Assembly (NCBI GenBank): GCA_038496675.1
Contig: CM076648.1
Span: 10,593,604-10,657,603, forward strand
Origin: Rachycentron canadum
Taxonomy: Eukaryota; Chordata; Actinopteri; Carangiformes; Rachycentridae
Direction: 5' to 3'
DNA: 64,000 bases
Positions 37,909 to 47,623 of this stretch are shown here, piece by piece (the first letter of the stretch is position 1; each line of letters begins with the position of its first letter). The notes beneath the pieces are model-generated. The model searched no databases. It worked only from the letters and a program-made list of their open reading frames with translations, and had not been told where the DNA came from. The translations under genes and the position numbers were made by a program.

Positions 37909-38331
37909 TTATATTATATATATATATATATNNNNNNNNNNNNNNNNNNNNNNNNNNNNNNNNNNNNNNNNNNNNNNNNNNNNNNNNNNNNNNNNNNNNN
38001 NNNNNNNNNNNNNNNNNNNNNNNNNNNNNNNNNNNNNNNNNNNNNNNNNNNNNNNNNNNNNNNNNNNNNNNNNNNNNNNNNNNNNNNNNNNNNNNNNNNN
38101 NNNNNNNNNNNNNNNNNNNNNNNNNNNNNNNNNNNNNNNNNNNNNNNNNNNNNNNNNNNNNNNNNNNNNNNNNNNNNNNNNNNNNNNNNNNNNNNNNNNN
38201 NNNNNNNNNNNNNNNNNNNNNNNNNNNNNNNNNNNNNNNNNNNNNNNNNNNNNNNNNNNNNNNNNNNNNNNNNNNNNNNNNNNNNNNNNNNNNNNNNNNN
38301 NNNNNNNNNNNNNNNNNNNNNNNNNNCAATA

Positions 38332-38365
<34 letters not shown>

Positions 38366-38366
38366 T
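37909..38366. repeat. TA microsatellite containing an assembly gap and poly-T
   Basis: TA repeats stand on both sides of the run of Ns: ATATTATATTATATATAT on the left, and (AT)n followed by about 19 T on the right (38348-38366). The gap therefore sits inside, or is bounded by, a low-complexity AT tract. Confidence 0.9.
37932..38326. other. Assembly gap (395 N)
   Basis: The bases are unresolved. The stated length may be an estimate. Nothing can be said of the content except that both edges are TA repeat. Open frames spanning the Ns are meaningless. Confidence 0.99.
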
Positions 38367-40425
38367 ACAAAAACTGTAGTAAAAGAGTCTAACACTATGC
38401 ATATTTAAAGAGAATGTATTTAGTCTTCTCATGTTATTGCTTCCTCTGTACTGAGGATTAAATCCAATGATATGAGCCTTCTTACATTTGTACTCCTACT
38501 ATACCCCCCCCAAACCCAGCACCCCACCCCATGCTGGTTGCTAATTGGCGGGAGACTGGGAGCTTCCTGCTGTGTGTTCGCTGCTTCCCTTTGCTTTGCC
38601 ACCCCACCAGGTCTTTCACCAACACTCTGCAGAACCCAGTAATTAACCCACAGCTAATTAACTACTTCTAATTACACCAGCATGCTGTTTCTATCACACC
38701 CTCCAAAACTGAGGAAACACTCTAGTGCCATGTGTAAATCCCTTCTGGATGGTCTTGGAGGTTAGCTGAGCGACAGATCATTTTATCAGACTGCCCTGTC
38801 TTTAAGTAACATACAATTCTGCACAGTGATTGCACTGCTGCTTTGTCTGAAATCACTTTTCTTCTGTTCTGCAACATGGAATGGATTAGCAGAATTTGAT
38901 GGTGTTGCGTAAAGGGTAAAATCATTTTCAAGGTTCTATTTCAAGTCTATTAACAAAGGAGGCAATTGATACTACAAACAAATCAATTTTGCCTTTTCTG
39001 GCCAGTATTGCTAGTGCAAAATGGTTACTAAAATTGAATGCTGTGAAACTAAAACAATCAGCACATTGCCTCACGGGTATTTGAGATTTCTCATATTGTA
39101 ATCAGAAAGGATTATTTTGACTGTAAGTTTTGTATTTGCTCCAGCTCTAGTTTGATGCATATAATACACATGAAAAACAATATGTAAAAATTTTTAAGCT
39201 CGAGTGTTTTGTGTCTAAAACAGCCTAAAGGTTTTCAACAGCTGTAACATGACAAAAGCTGCATGCCTCAGTTCTGCTATCTCTGAGAAATACACCCAGA
39301 CATGCCAGTGACTGGCTCCCTCTACTCACACACACTCGTGTAAACACACAGCACTGTTCCTCCCCGCCTCAGACTCAACACAGCCATGGCTATTTCTGTT
39401 CCACAGACTGATAGCTCCTACTGAAGATCATTGATTTTACGGGAAGCCCTGTTTACAGGCTGAGTGCCATCGACCTGAGGTGACTTTTTGCCTCCTGCAT
39501 TTGGAGCAATACTGGAGCACCCTTATGTCTGCATTAGCAGAATAGTGGACAGAATATTTACAGCACACAATAAACAACAGTTCTCTACATGGTTAAGTAT
39601 CTGATTTACAGTGTTAGGGATCAAAGAGAACAAGACCTCCATGTACATAATGCAATTATAATAGTGTATTGTCTAAAGCAGTGGTGGAACTTTTTTGTCA
39701 CTCAACTCGGAGACAAAGTTACCTGTGACAGCAGCCTTGGACACTGAAAGTTGATACTCAAATTATTGTCACCCTGGCAAAAAGCCTTTGTCGTTTTATA
39801 AAGTATGATTGCATGCATTTATTTATGTTTGATTCTATGCACTAAATCATCTTCTGACACCTGCTAGTTTAGGACCTGACTTGCACACTCGCAGACCGTA
39901 GTTGATTATTTGATCTGTATTATATGGCAGAGAATAGGTAGTAGACAAAGGTTCAAAGAGACACATGCACTACAGTTTTAGAAATATAAATGTCATCAAT
40001 GTAAGAGAATAGTGTTAAAATCAGAATTTACTAAGCCATGTCAGGCATTAAAGTGGACTTATCTTACAGAATGCAATGCATGTATGCCTTTTATTGGTGA
40101 TTAATTGGAACAAACCTAGGAGATAAACTTGGGCCTCACTCTGCCTGAGGACTACAATGGTTCCCCCATCAATGAGCATGTCCCTAGTGCAACATCAAAA
40201 GCCTTCCCCTGCTTTATCAATAAGAACCCTTCCCACATCTTCCTGTAACTTGCTTAGCGCTCACACCATTGATTTTCCAATAAGCGCCCCTTACCCTGCG
40301 GTGGCTGGCCAGGATCAGCAATGGCTCAGAGACTAGACACAGACGGGCAACATCACAGTGAACCAATTGAAAATCAGATCTGGTATATTATCAGGGTTCC
40401 TCTATTAAGAAACTGTGTCTTTTGG

Positions 40426-40621
40426 GAGAGGCCCCAGTGGCTCACCTGGTAGAGTGTGTACCATTGATGCTTAGTCTTAACCAAAGCGGCTCAGGTTTGG
40501 GTCCAACCCATGGCCCCGTTCTGCATGTCATCCCCTCTCTCCCTGATTTTCCTGTTTCTCTCTTTCTCACTGTAGCTATCACAATAGAGGCAAAACCTGC
40601 CTAAAACAAGCAAAAACAAAA
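40426..40621 (+). mobile_element. tRNA-derived SINE (degenerate)
   Basis: The head looks like a tRNA promoter: A box TGGCTCACCTGG at 40438-40449 followed by GTAGAG, and a diverged B box GGTTTGGGTCC at 40494-40504. The body continues with CTGCATGTCATCCCCTCTCT, a pyrimidine-rich stretch, and CACAATAGAGGCAAAACCTG, ending in a CAAAAACAAAA tail. From memory this body and tail match a SINE type widespread in percomorph fishes, whose usual tail is AATAAAGGCAAAAA. Degenerate boxes suggest an old inactive copy. The family name is left open. A 60-codon frame inside it is not a gene. Confidence 0.75.
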
Positions 40622-41574
40622 CGGTGTCTTTCCAGTTTAAAAAGATGTTCCCTTGCTGCTGATATGCATGTGGATTGGAGTAAGGGTCAGCATTGTGCCT
40701 GTAGCCCAGCAGTATTCACATTTCGGGCTGAGTCAGAGCTAATTCCCTCAGGAAACCCTGGAGAGCAGGGTCTTCTGGAGGCAAGGATGGGCCTTCAGGC
40801 AGGTGATCAGGCATGCTTATAATCAGATGGTTCCTTAGCCTTTAATTCCTCCCTCAGTTGGCCGGTAAATCCCACCTAATGAAAGGACCCATAACTTAAA
40901 ACTTATCTCATTTTCCATCCCTACGAAACGACATCCAGACCCTCTCTCTTGACAGTGTTCATTAGAACTAAGGCTTTTTTTCCAAGGTTCAGCCTTATCT
41001 GTGTTGTTATAGTGGTGGGAAGGGGGTGGAGTGTGACCTTTTTTTTTTTTTTTTTTGTAACAAGAGAACGGGGGGGACCCTGGCATAAAGCCTTTGAAGG
41101 CAGGTGGCAGCAAGAGTGTGAGTTCTACAGTCAGGATCTGTGCATCGGCATGCTCTCCCTTAGATCAGCTCAGGAATCCAGCCTTTTCTCCTCTCTGATT
41201 ATCTCTCATTGTCAACTAAAGCTTGTTTTGGCTGCATACAGCCTGCTTATTGTCAACTCAGTGGGCCCACATTTAGAATTGCAATACAAGGGCAGAGGCC
41301 ATGGCGGGATCATTTGTTTTGTGCAGTCTGCATTAGTGTCGATATGCAAAAGAAAATGTCCTTTTTTTTTTTTTTTTTTTTTTTTTTATTACATATGTAT
41401 GTGTATGTACTTACATAATATCACTCAGCATTAGTTACTTTTAGTGGGCCGCTCCAGCATTTTGATTTGTGGTTATTAACACAGTCAGCACACAGAGACA
41501 CCAGCCTCTTCCACTTCCCCTCTCCTTCGACCGCGTCTCTTTGTCTGTCTCCCGGACTTGTTTAGTGCCTCCCA

Positions 41575-41760
41575 GAGATTAAAGCTTTTCCTGCTTTAAA
41601 CAGGTGTCACTGAGCCAGGCAGACCTCCGAGAGACAAACAGCGTTATATCAGTTGGCCCATCTGCGACTTGCCGACTCCAGACAATCCCATTGCTCATCA
41701 GTAACCACTGCAGGTTATTGAATTACACCATCTTGATTTTAAAGGGCAATCCTGTTTTCT
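41575..41760. promoter_or_regulatory. Candidate conserved non-coding element
   Basis: Repeat-free block (GATTAAAGC, GCTTTAAACAGGTGTCA, TATTGAATTACACC, CAATCCCATTGCTCATCA). An E-box/T-box-like AGGTGTCA and AT-rich cores lie close together. Judged by texture only. Confidence 0.28.
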
Positions 41761-42794
41761 GTAAGCAGTGAACACACCAAGCTGGCTCAGAGCTCTAGCA
41801 CTGATCAAGAGTCATCGTGTTATCCTGTCTACTGCTAATTGCTTCAGGTATCTTACAACAGTAATGAGAACGGATGGGTACATACCCTTGGTACAGTACA
41901 CTGTAGCCACTCTGTTCAGACTCATCAAGTCAAAGATGAGTGGAGAGAACTTCAGAGGTCATTGTTTACTAGCAACTATTAGTTGTGCGTGTGGGCACGG
42001 TGTTCCCAGGACTGGTCAAGAATGGGCAGTGGAATCTGGAGGAGAAGCTGATGGGAAGTCACATTTTCTTTTCTTTTTTTTTCATTTTATTTTGTCCAGT
42101 TTATTCATGTGCTTTTAGTTTGAAGAATCACTGTCTGTTTGACATGTGGCATATTTTTTTTTCTTGCATTACTCTTGCTGCCCTCAGTCCATTTGTGTGA
42201 AATGGCTGTTGAGCTCATAGCGTCTTATTAATGGAGCAGATAATAAATACAGACCAGTAGGGCTAGTATCCCCTCACTCAATATGGCAGCCATCTCTAAA
42301 TCATGTCTGGCTGTATAAAGCAATCTTGTTAATAAGCCAGCCAGTCTAATATCTTTCATTTTGTATGCAAAGCAAGACAAGGATCATTGGGGTTAGCTTC
42401 TGTAGTGTGTAAACAAAACAATCAGATGGACCATACTAACAGAAAATGTCTGTCCCCAGGTATTTATAATACTAATTTATTATAATCTAATAATATCTTT
42501 AATTTGGATTCCCTTAATTAAACTTGCAGCGTTATAATTATAGTGCATTTTCCTTTTTGTTTGCTCTTCCAGAGTATTTGTTTGTTTTCTGTTACTGGTT
42601 ATTTTAAAGTCTAAATACAAAAGCACATCATTTAAATACGAATCAATTTTTTGTATCTTTGTGTGAATGCATATAGGCTGGAGAGGTCGCAGGTATGTTG
42701 TGTGGGAGGTGAGCTTCATCAGACATTCAAGAGGCAGGCAGACATTATCAATCTCTCCTATCCCTCAGTGGTTAATATGTTGGGGTGTGGGGGT

Positions 42795-43265
42795 AGACTC
42801 CATTCTGATCACAGCTGAAATTTGCATCCCTAAGTAAATAAGTAAATAAATCAAGTGCAAGCAGTGAATGTGCTAATCAACCGGGACATGGCAGTGAGCT
42901 TGGTGCCTGGAAACTTTGCTCATGTAATATTCAGTGCTGGTGGGTTAAAGGGCAGCCCAGAGTTATTGGTTTCAGCCCGATTGCCCCCTTTAATCAATGT
43001 TGGCTGCATCCCTTTAATAAAATTATTAGCTCAGCAGTATCTTGCGCTATCATTTTATCTCTTCTGCGCTCTAAATTGCAGCCTGTGTTGGGCCTCTCAG
43101 ATGCTCGGGGCATGGCCGGCTCCCGAAAGCTCAGCTCCCATTTATTATTTCAGAGGCGGAGGATGGCTGGAGTGTTTGAAACCAGGCTGAGCGTAGAGGT
43201 TATTGGATGCAAGATCTAAACACAGCTGCAGTGAAGTCCCTACCCGGCTTATGTATTTTGGGCTC
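42795..43265. promoter_or_regulatory. Candidate conserved non-coding element about 0.7 kb before exon 2
   Basis: The interval includes the octamer complement ATTTGCAT at 42820-42827, AT-rich cores such as CCTTTAATCAATG and CCTTTAATAAAATTATTAGC (a CCTTTAAT motif repeated at about 42989 and 43012), and a GC-rich segment (GCTCGGGGCATGGCCGGC). A 111-codon open frame (42855-43190) crosses it but has no recognisable domain. The sequence has no simple repeats apart from the AAGTAAAT patch at its start. It resembles developmental enhancers known to crowd around ZFHX genes, but this is inference. Confidence 0.4.
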
Positions 43266-43956
43266 ATAGAAAATACTGCCTTTTATTGCTCTTGTTAGAC
43301 TCCATACAAATCTATTTCAATAATGCACATAAATTATATCCTTCTTATATGTACACAATGTGAAGATGGTTATGATACTGATACGGATTGCTTTTTTTAG
43401 ATGCAGTTTTCTCTTTTTCTTCCAGTTATGTAAATGTGCAATGTGCTGATGGGTGGCTTCTCAGTGTCTAATTATCTCACAAGGAATCTATTTGATCCAT
43501 TAAGTTAGCCTGTTTCTCCTTTTTTTTCTGACTGCAAGTTAATTAAAAACGGATGTAGGATTTGCAGAATATAAGATTAGGGGTGTTGTTTGGAAGGTGA
43601 AGATAAAAGATGGTACCTTCCTGATATGGCAGGAAGATGAATCATAGACGGCTTATTAGTGCTTGTCTCAGGTATTGTGTTTAAGTACCTAATCTAGTGT
43701 AATGAGCACAGTGTCATTTTTCCAATTATATCCCAGACTTTTGTCTCACACCCACCGTACATTTGATTTTCTTCCTTTAAGGTTCCTATACATATTGTCC
43801 CTTTCATATTTTCTGTATCTGATCTTTTCTTACAGGTTGTAGTAATACTCTGGAAAAGCTCAAAGATATGTATGTAAACATATGTATCATATGTTTAGCT
43901 TAGACACCTCGAATACGACAATAACCTCTGATCTCAACTTATTTGTATCTCTGCAG

Positions 43957-43992
43957 GCCTGGATGCGATGAACGCCTCATGTAGGCATCAGC
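43957..43992 (+). promoter_or_regulatory. zfhx3: zfhx3 5' UTR part of exon 2 with three upstream AUGs
   Basis: The leader between the 3' splice site (CTCTGCAG ending at 43956) and the start codon is 36 nt. It has three AUGs: AUG CGA UGA at 43963-43971; an AUG at 43968 whose frame overlaps the main start and stops at 44004-44006; and the minimal AUG UAG at 43979-43984. The main AUG at 43993 has a good context (A at -3, G at +4). Restraint of translation by these uORFs is an inference. Confidence 0.75.
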
Positions 43993-46470
43993 ATGGACAG
44001 CTGTGAGTCTCCCGTGGTTTCTGGGACAGACGATGGGCTCGGCTCCTCCCAGCAGCAGCAACCACCACAGCCCTGGAACGATCACTCTAGCTCACAGGTC
44101 CCTTGCACCAACCAGGCTCCTTCCCTGGACCCTCTGTCTCTCTCTGCTCCCTACCCTTCTCAACCCCAAAACCCCACTGCACCTCATGACGCGGTGAGAG
44201 AACTACAGTCCCAGAAGCAGCAGCCAAAACAGATATCATCCCAGGCCCGTATTGATACTTCTGCCACAGGCCAGCTGCATCCCAGAGGAGAGGGTCTTGA
44301 GGAAGAAGAGCAAGAGGGAGTGAGCTGTGGAGAAGAGGAAGAATCTGAGGACTTAGATGAAATGGAGATTGACAGCTGTTTCCCAAGTCTTCAACCCTTT
44401 CCTGGGGTGCCAATGGCTTCAGGGGGAGGGGGCATGCCCAATCTTTTGCGACATCAGCCCACACAACAGCAGGGAGCGCATGAGAGTGGGAGTGAGGAAG
44501 GAGAGGAGGAAGAGGAAGAGGAGAGTAGTGATGTGGAGAACCTGGCTGGAGAGATAGTTTACCAGCCAGATGGCTCAGCCTATATTGTAGAGAGCCTCAG
44601 TCAGTTGATCCAAAGTGGTGGGGGCATGGTACCTGGCCTGCTTCCCACAAACTCTGTTACCAGTGGGGGAAAACTGGGGGAACCTGCTGGGAATTCATCC
44701 TCGGTCTACCCTCAGATCATCAACACGTTCCACATAGCCTCGTCCTTCGGGAAGTGGTTTGGCAATTCAGACCAAGGTTTCCCCAATACCTCAACTATGG
44801 CAGGCCTCAGTCCTGTCCTGCACAGTTTCCGTGTCTTCGATGTGCGGCACAAAAGCAACAAGGATTACCTGAACAGCGATGGGTCTGCCAAGAAGTCCTG
44901 TGTATCCAAAGATGTTCCCAACAACGTGGATTTCTCCAAATTTGATGGGCTAGCCCTATATGGCAAGGGTAAGCCAATCCTCATGTGTTTTCTCTGCAAG
45001 CTGTCCTTTGGCTATGCGCGTTCCTTTGCCACCCATGCCGTCCATGATCACCGCATGACACTGTGTGAGGACGAACGGCGGCTGCTAGGGGACAAGCATG
45101 CATCTGCCATCATCCAGGGCATTGGCAAGGATAAAGAGCCCCTCATCAGTTTCCTGGAACCAAAAAATAAGAGCACTCCTCTGCCACCTACTCTGCTCCC
45201 CATGAACTCTGGCCAGAGCTTCTATGGTACATTTAGTGGTGTCCATCTGGAGCCTGGAAGCAGCAGTGGGGGCAGCGAGACCCTCCTGAACAAAGACTCT
45301 GACTCTGGCCTCCAGCAACAGCAGCAACAACAAACCCCACTAAGCTCGGTCCTCTCTCTTGGAGGGCTTGGCATTTCCAAAGCATCCACTCTTACCTCAT
45401 CCTCAGGCTCTGCCAAAGACTCCAGTGCCCTGCCCAAACAGGGAGGGAGAACAGAGGAGCCTGCTGGGAAAGAGTTGGCATGCAAGGAAAAGGATGGGGA
45501 CACTAAGGGACATGGAGGTAAGGTGCACCTATCCAGCCAGATGGGGAGCTTGGAGGAAGAGGAACTGTTGTTAGGGGAAGAGGAAGATGAGGTGGGAGCA
45601 GAAAGCACTGCAGTGGCCTATGGTGGTAACAGTAGCAGCGGCGGGGGTGAAGCGGGGGAACCAGCTGTCTCAAACCAAAGCATTTCCAAATCTCCTTTAT
45701 TAATGCCTAGTAGCGCTCTCCAGCCTTCTGCCTGCACCTCTGCGGTCAGTTCCACACTCAACAGCAAAGCCCCTGCTTCCACTTCCTCCTCTGTCAAGGA
45801 AGAGGGTTCAGCTGCAGATAGTGGGGGGAGGACCTCAGAGCTCCCTCTGAGCTTTAACTGCCAGGGGCCCACTGTTCCCATGGCAATGGCGGCAGCTGCC
45901 GTCAGAAGGAGCGAGGATGACACTGCTGGCACTTCCTCCTCACCTCTGTCCTCCAATGCTGCTGCTGATGAAAGTGCCAATCGAGATAGTGCCACAGCTC
46001 CAGAACCAAATGATTGCCCAGCAGAGGGAGAGGAGGAAAATGGAGCCCTTCTGCACCATCACCACATGCACCACCATCATCATCACCTCCACTCTTCATC
46101 TCATGGACACTCGCACGCCCTCCCAGGGGGTTCCTGTGACATAACAGGGATGGGCGAGTGTTCACAGAACCATGGGCCTGGTGGCAACGGAGGAAGTGGG
46201 GTAGAATGCCCTAAATGTGACACTGTTCTGGGTTCGTCACGCTCCTTGGGTGGTCACATGACCATGATGCATTCACGAAACTCGTGCAAGACACTGAAGT
46301 GTCCCAAATGCAACTGGCATTACAAGTACCAGCAGACGTTGGAGGCCCACATGAAAGAGAAACACCCAGACTCTGGAGGCTCCTGTGTGTACTGCAGCAG
46401 TGGTCAGAGCCACCCTCGTCTGGCTCGTGGAGAAAGCTATACCTGTGGATACAAGCCCTTCCGGTGTGAG
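43993..46470 (+). CDS. zfhx3: zfhx3 exon 2, coding part (residues 1-826)
   Basis: This exon encodes the N-terminal 826 residues of ZFHX3/ATBF1, a nuclear zinc-finger/homeodomain transcription factor of neural and muscle development. The start MDSCESPVVSG matches the family opening. Residues 101-180 hold three acidic tracts, followed by DVENLAGEIVYQPDGSAYIV and the conserved block NTFHIASSFGKWF...HSFRVFDVRHKSNKDYLNSDG (about 245-297). C2H2 fingers are C332/C335/H348/H353, C739/C742/H755/H760 and C770/C773/H786/H791. A fourth begins at C825 and is completed by exon 3. Low-complexity segments are Q441-447, acidic 521-532 and a His run 688-700. The donor GAG|GTGTGT at 46470/46471 is phase 0; without splicing the frame ends six codons later (TGA, 46489-46491). 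The finger normally found near residues 100-150 in family members is not intact here. The ZFHX3 identity is sure; the ohnolog (a or b) is not. Confidence 0.96.
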
Positions 46471-46643
46471 GTGTGTACCAAAAATGCTTGACTTTTTGTT
46501 TTTTTTTTTTGTTTTTTTTTTGGGGGGGGGGTGTTAGTGATTTATTGACCCATTTGGGTTTATGTAAAATATAAACTGATATTTAAAAGTAATGTCTGTA
46601 TCACTTAGTTGCAGTTCAAGAGAAAATGTTCCATATTTTCTAG
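46471..46643 (+). other. zfhx3: zfhx3 intron 2 (173 bp)
   Basis: Donor GTGTGT at 46471, acceptor TTTTCTAG ending at 46643, phase 0. It begins with stretches of T and G (T10, then T10G10 near 46499-46533). Splicing joins FRCE to VCNYSTTTKG, exactly as in ZFHX3 and ZFHX4 proteins. The nonamer AGGTGTGTA stands at both exon-intron borders (46469-46477 and 46642-46650). Confidence 0.93.
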
Positions 46644-47223
46644 GTGTGTAACTACTCAACCACCACAAAGGGCAACCTCAGCATCCACATGCAGTCGGAC
46701 AAGCACCTGAACAACATGCAGACGCTGCAGAATGGAGGCTCTATTGGCTCTGCACAGGAGCAGGTGTTTGGACATACCCCAGGAGGGGTGGTGGCTGTCC
46801 CCTCAGTGACCCAGGCCAGCAGCCATCACCCACCCCACCACCACCCTACACAGTCCTCCACCCATATGGCCGGACCGTGTGGGGCCCCCTCTCCGACCAA
46901 GCCGAAGAGCAAACCTATGTGGCGGTGTGAGGTATGTGACTACGAGACCAATGTGGCACGGAACCTGCGTATCCACATGACCAGCGAGAAGCATATGCAC
47001 AACATGATGCTACTCCAGCAGAATGTGACTCAGATGCAGCACAGCCGACTTGGATTGGGAGCCATGCCTTCGCCGTCTGAGGCTGAGCTCTACCAATATT
47101 ACCTGACCCAGAACATGAGCCTTCCACCAGGCCTCAAGATAGACCCAGCTGGGGCTGAGGCCCAGTTCCTGATGGGGAGTTTTCACCTGGATCCCAACAT
47201 GGCTTCCCTGGCCCCTGCACTTG
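46644..47223 (+). CDS. zfhx3: zfhx3 exon 3 (residues 827-1019 plus first base of 1020)
   Basis: The exon opens with VCNYSTTTKGNLSIHMQSDKH, completing the finger begun in exon 2 (C825/C828/H841/H847). It then carries a His/Pro/Ser-rich linker (about 875-905) and a further finger, WRCEVCDYETNVARNLRIH with C921/C924/H937/H943. The C-terminal part (SEAELYQYYLTQNMSLPPGL) is a conserved ZFHX3/ZFHX4 segment. Fingers of the WRCEVCDYETNVARNL type are probably nucleic-acid or protein contact modules. The donor is CTTG|GTGAGC at 47223/47224, phase 1; unspliced reading ends at a stop about 14 codons on (47265-47267). This end joins exon 4 to give PAL-V-GGEIP, matching the human order as I recall it. Confidence 0.95.
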
Positions 47224-47587
47224 GTGAGCTTTACTACTTAATCTCTTGTGCTCTGAAATGCCACTAGTTGCCCATAAAAAAGTACAGTTCAGTAGAGTGA
47301 CAGTGACAAAACAAAAATGTTTGGCAAGAACAGGCACATATTGCCCTTCTCCACTACATGTGAGATATATCACCTCGTCTTGATTTTGTCAGCTGCCTTT
47401 CTTTCCAATGCTCTCAGGTATGCCTGTCCTAGTGAACCTAACATCATTCTCTCATTTTAGAGGGAGAGTGTCACGGGAACATAAAGAGAGATGTGAAAGA
47501 AAGAATTGTCCATTCTGATCAAGTTTACCAGGGGACTTACTATAGACCCTCTCCATATCCTCTTACAGATAGTGTACATGGCAGATT

Positions 47588-47623
47588 TGTTCACAACAAT
47601 AGATAAGCCTATTGTTGTGAACA
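47588..47623. repeat. Perfect 15-bp inverted repeat with 6-nt loop
   Basis: Arm TGTTCACAACAATAG (47588-47602), loop ATAAGC, exact reverse complement CTATTGTTGTGAACA (47609-47623). Each arm contains a SOX-type AACAAT/ATTGTT core, so the pair forms an inverted SOX-like double site. It is too short for a standard microRNA precursor. Confidence 0.95.

Larger units (their letters stand above)
25001..37931. other. Non-coding DNA, probable zfhx3 intron 1 (part 3)
   Basis: No exon or RNA gene was recognised. Contents beyond the listed elements include a GTCA/GTCT tetranucleotide patch near 26169-26197, a CAA/ATA-rich patch near 31830-31870, T-rich runs near 31245-31280, an imperfect 30-bp palindrome at 32108-32137, and a G10 run near 36406. 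Octamers ATGCAAAT lie at 27097-27104 and 32013-32020. Confidence 0.6.
38327..43956. other. Non-coding DNA, end of intron 1 up to the exon 2 acceptor
   Basis: Contains a SINE (about 40426-40621), poly-T runs at 41039-41056 and 41362-41387, an AAGTAAAT patch near 42832-42851 and two enhancer-like stretches. The last bases form a normal 3' splice site: a pyrimidine-rich tract (TTTGTATCTCTGCAG) ending at 43956. No exon was seen. Confidence 0.7.

Noticed and set aside
37886..38432. Long frames across the gap
   Set aside because: They consist mainly of unknown residues from Ns and of TA-repeat Tyr-Ile strings.
40422..40604. 60-codon frame starting MGEAPVAHLVE
   Set aside because: Lies wholly within the SINE.
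42855..43190. 111-codon open frame before exon 2 as a possible coding exon
   Set aside because: Starts only by an internal ATG, no resemblance to ZFHX3 N-terminus or any domain, and exon 2 has its own strong start; regarded as non-coding element.
44087..44464. Antisense 125-codon frame within exon 2
   Set aside because: It is a shadow of the GC-rich coding exon; no domain and no splice or start evidence on that strand. The same holds for antisense frames at 45222-45608, 45618-45995 and 49879-50307.
47224..47267. Read-through of exon 3 giving GELYYLIS, similar to GELSPYIS in ZFHX4
   Set aside because: It begins at a consensus donor GTGAGC and stops after 14 codons. The resemblance is short and the spliced product matches ZFHX3 better.
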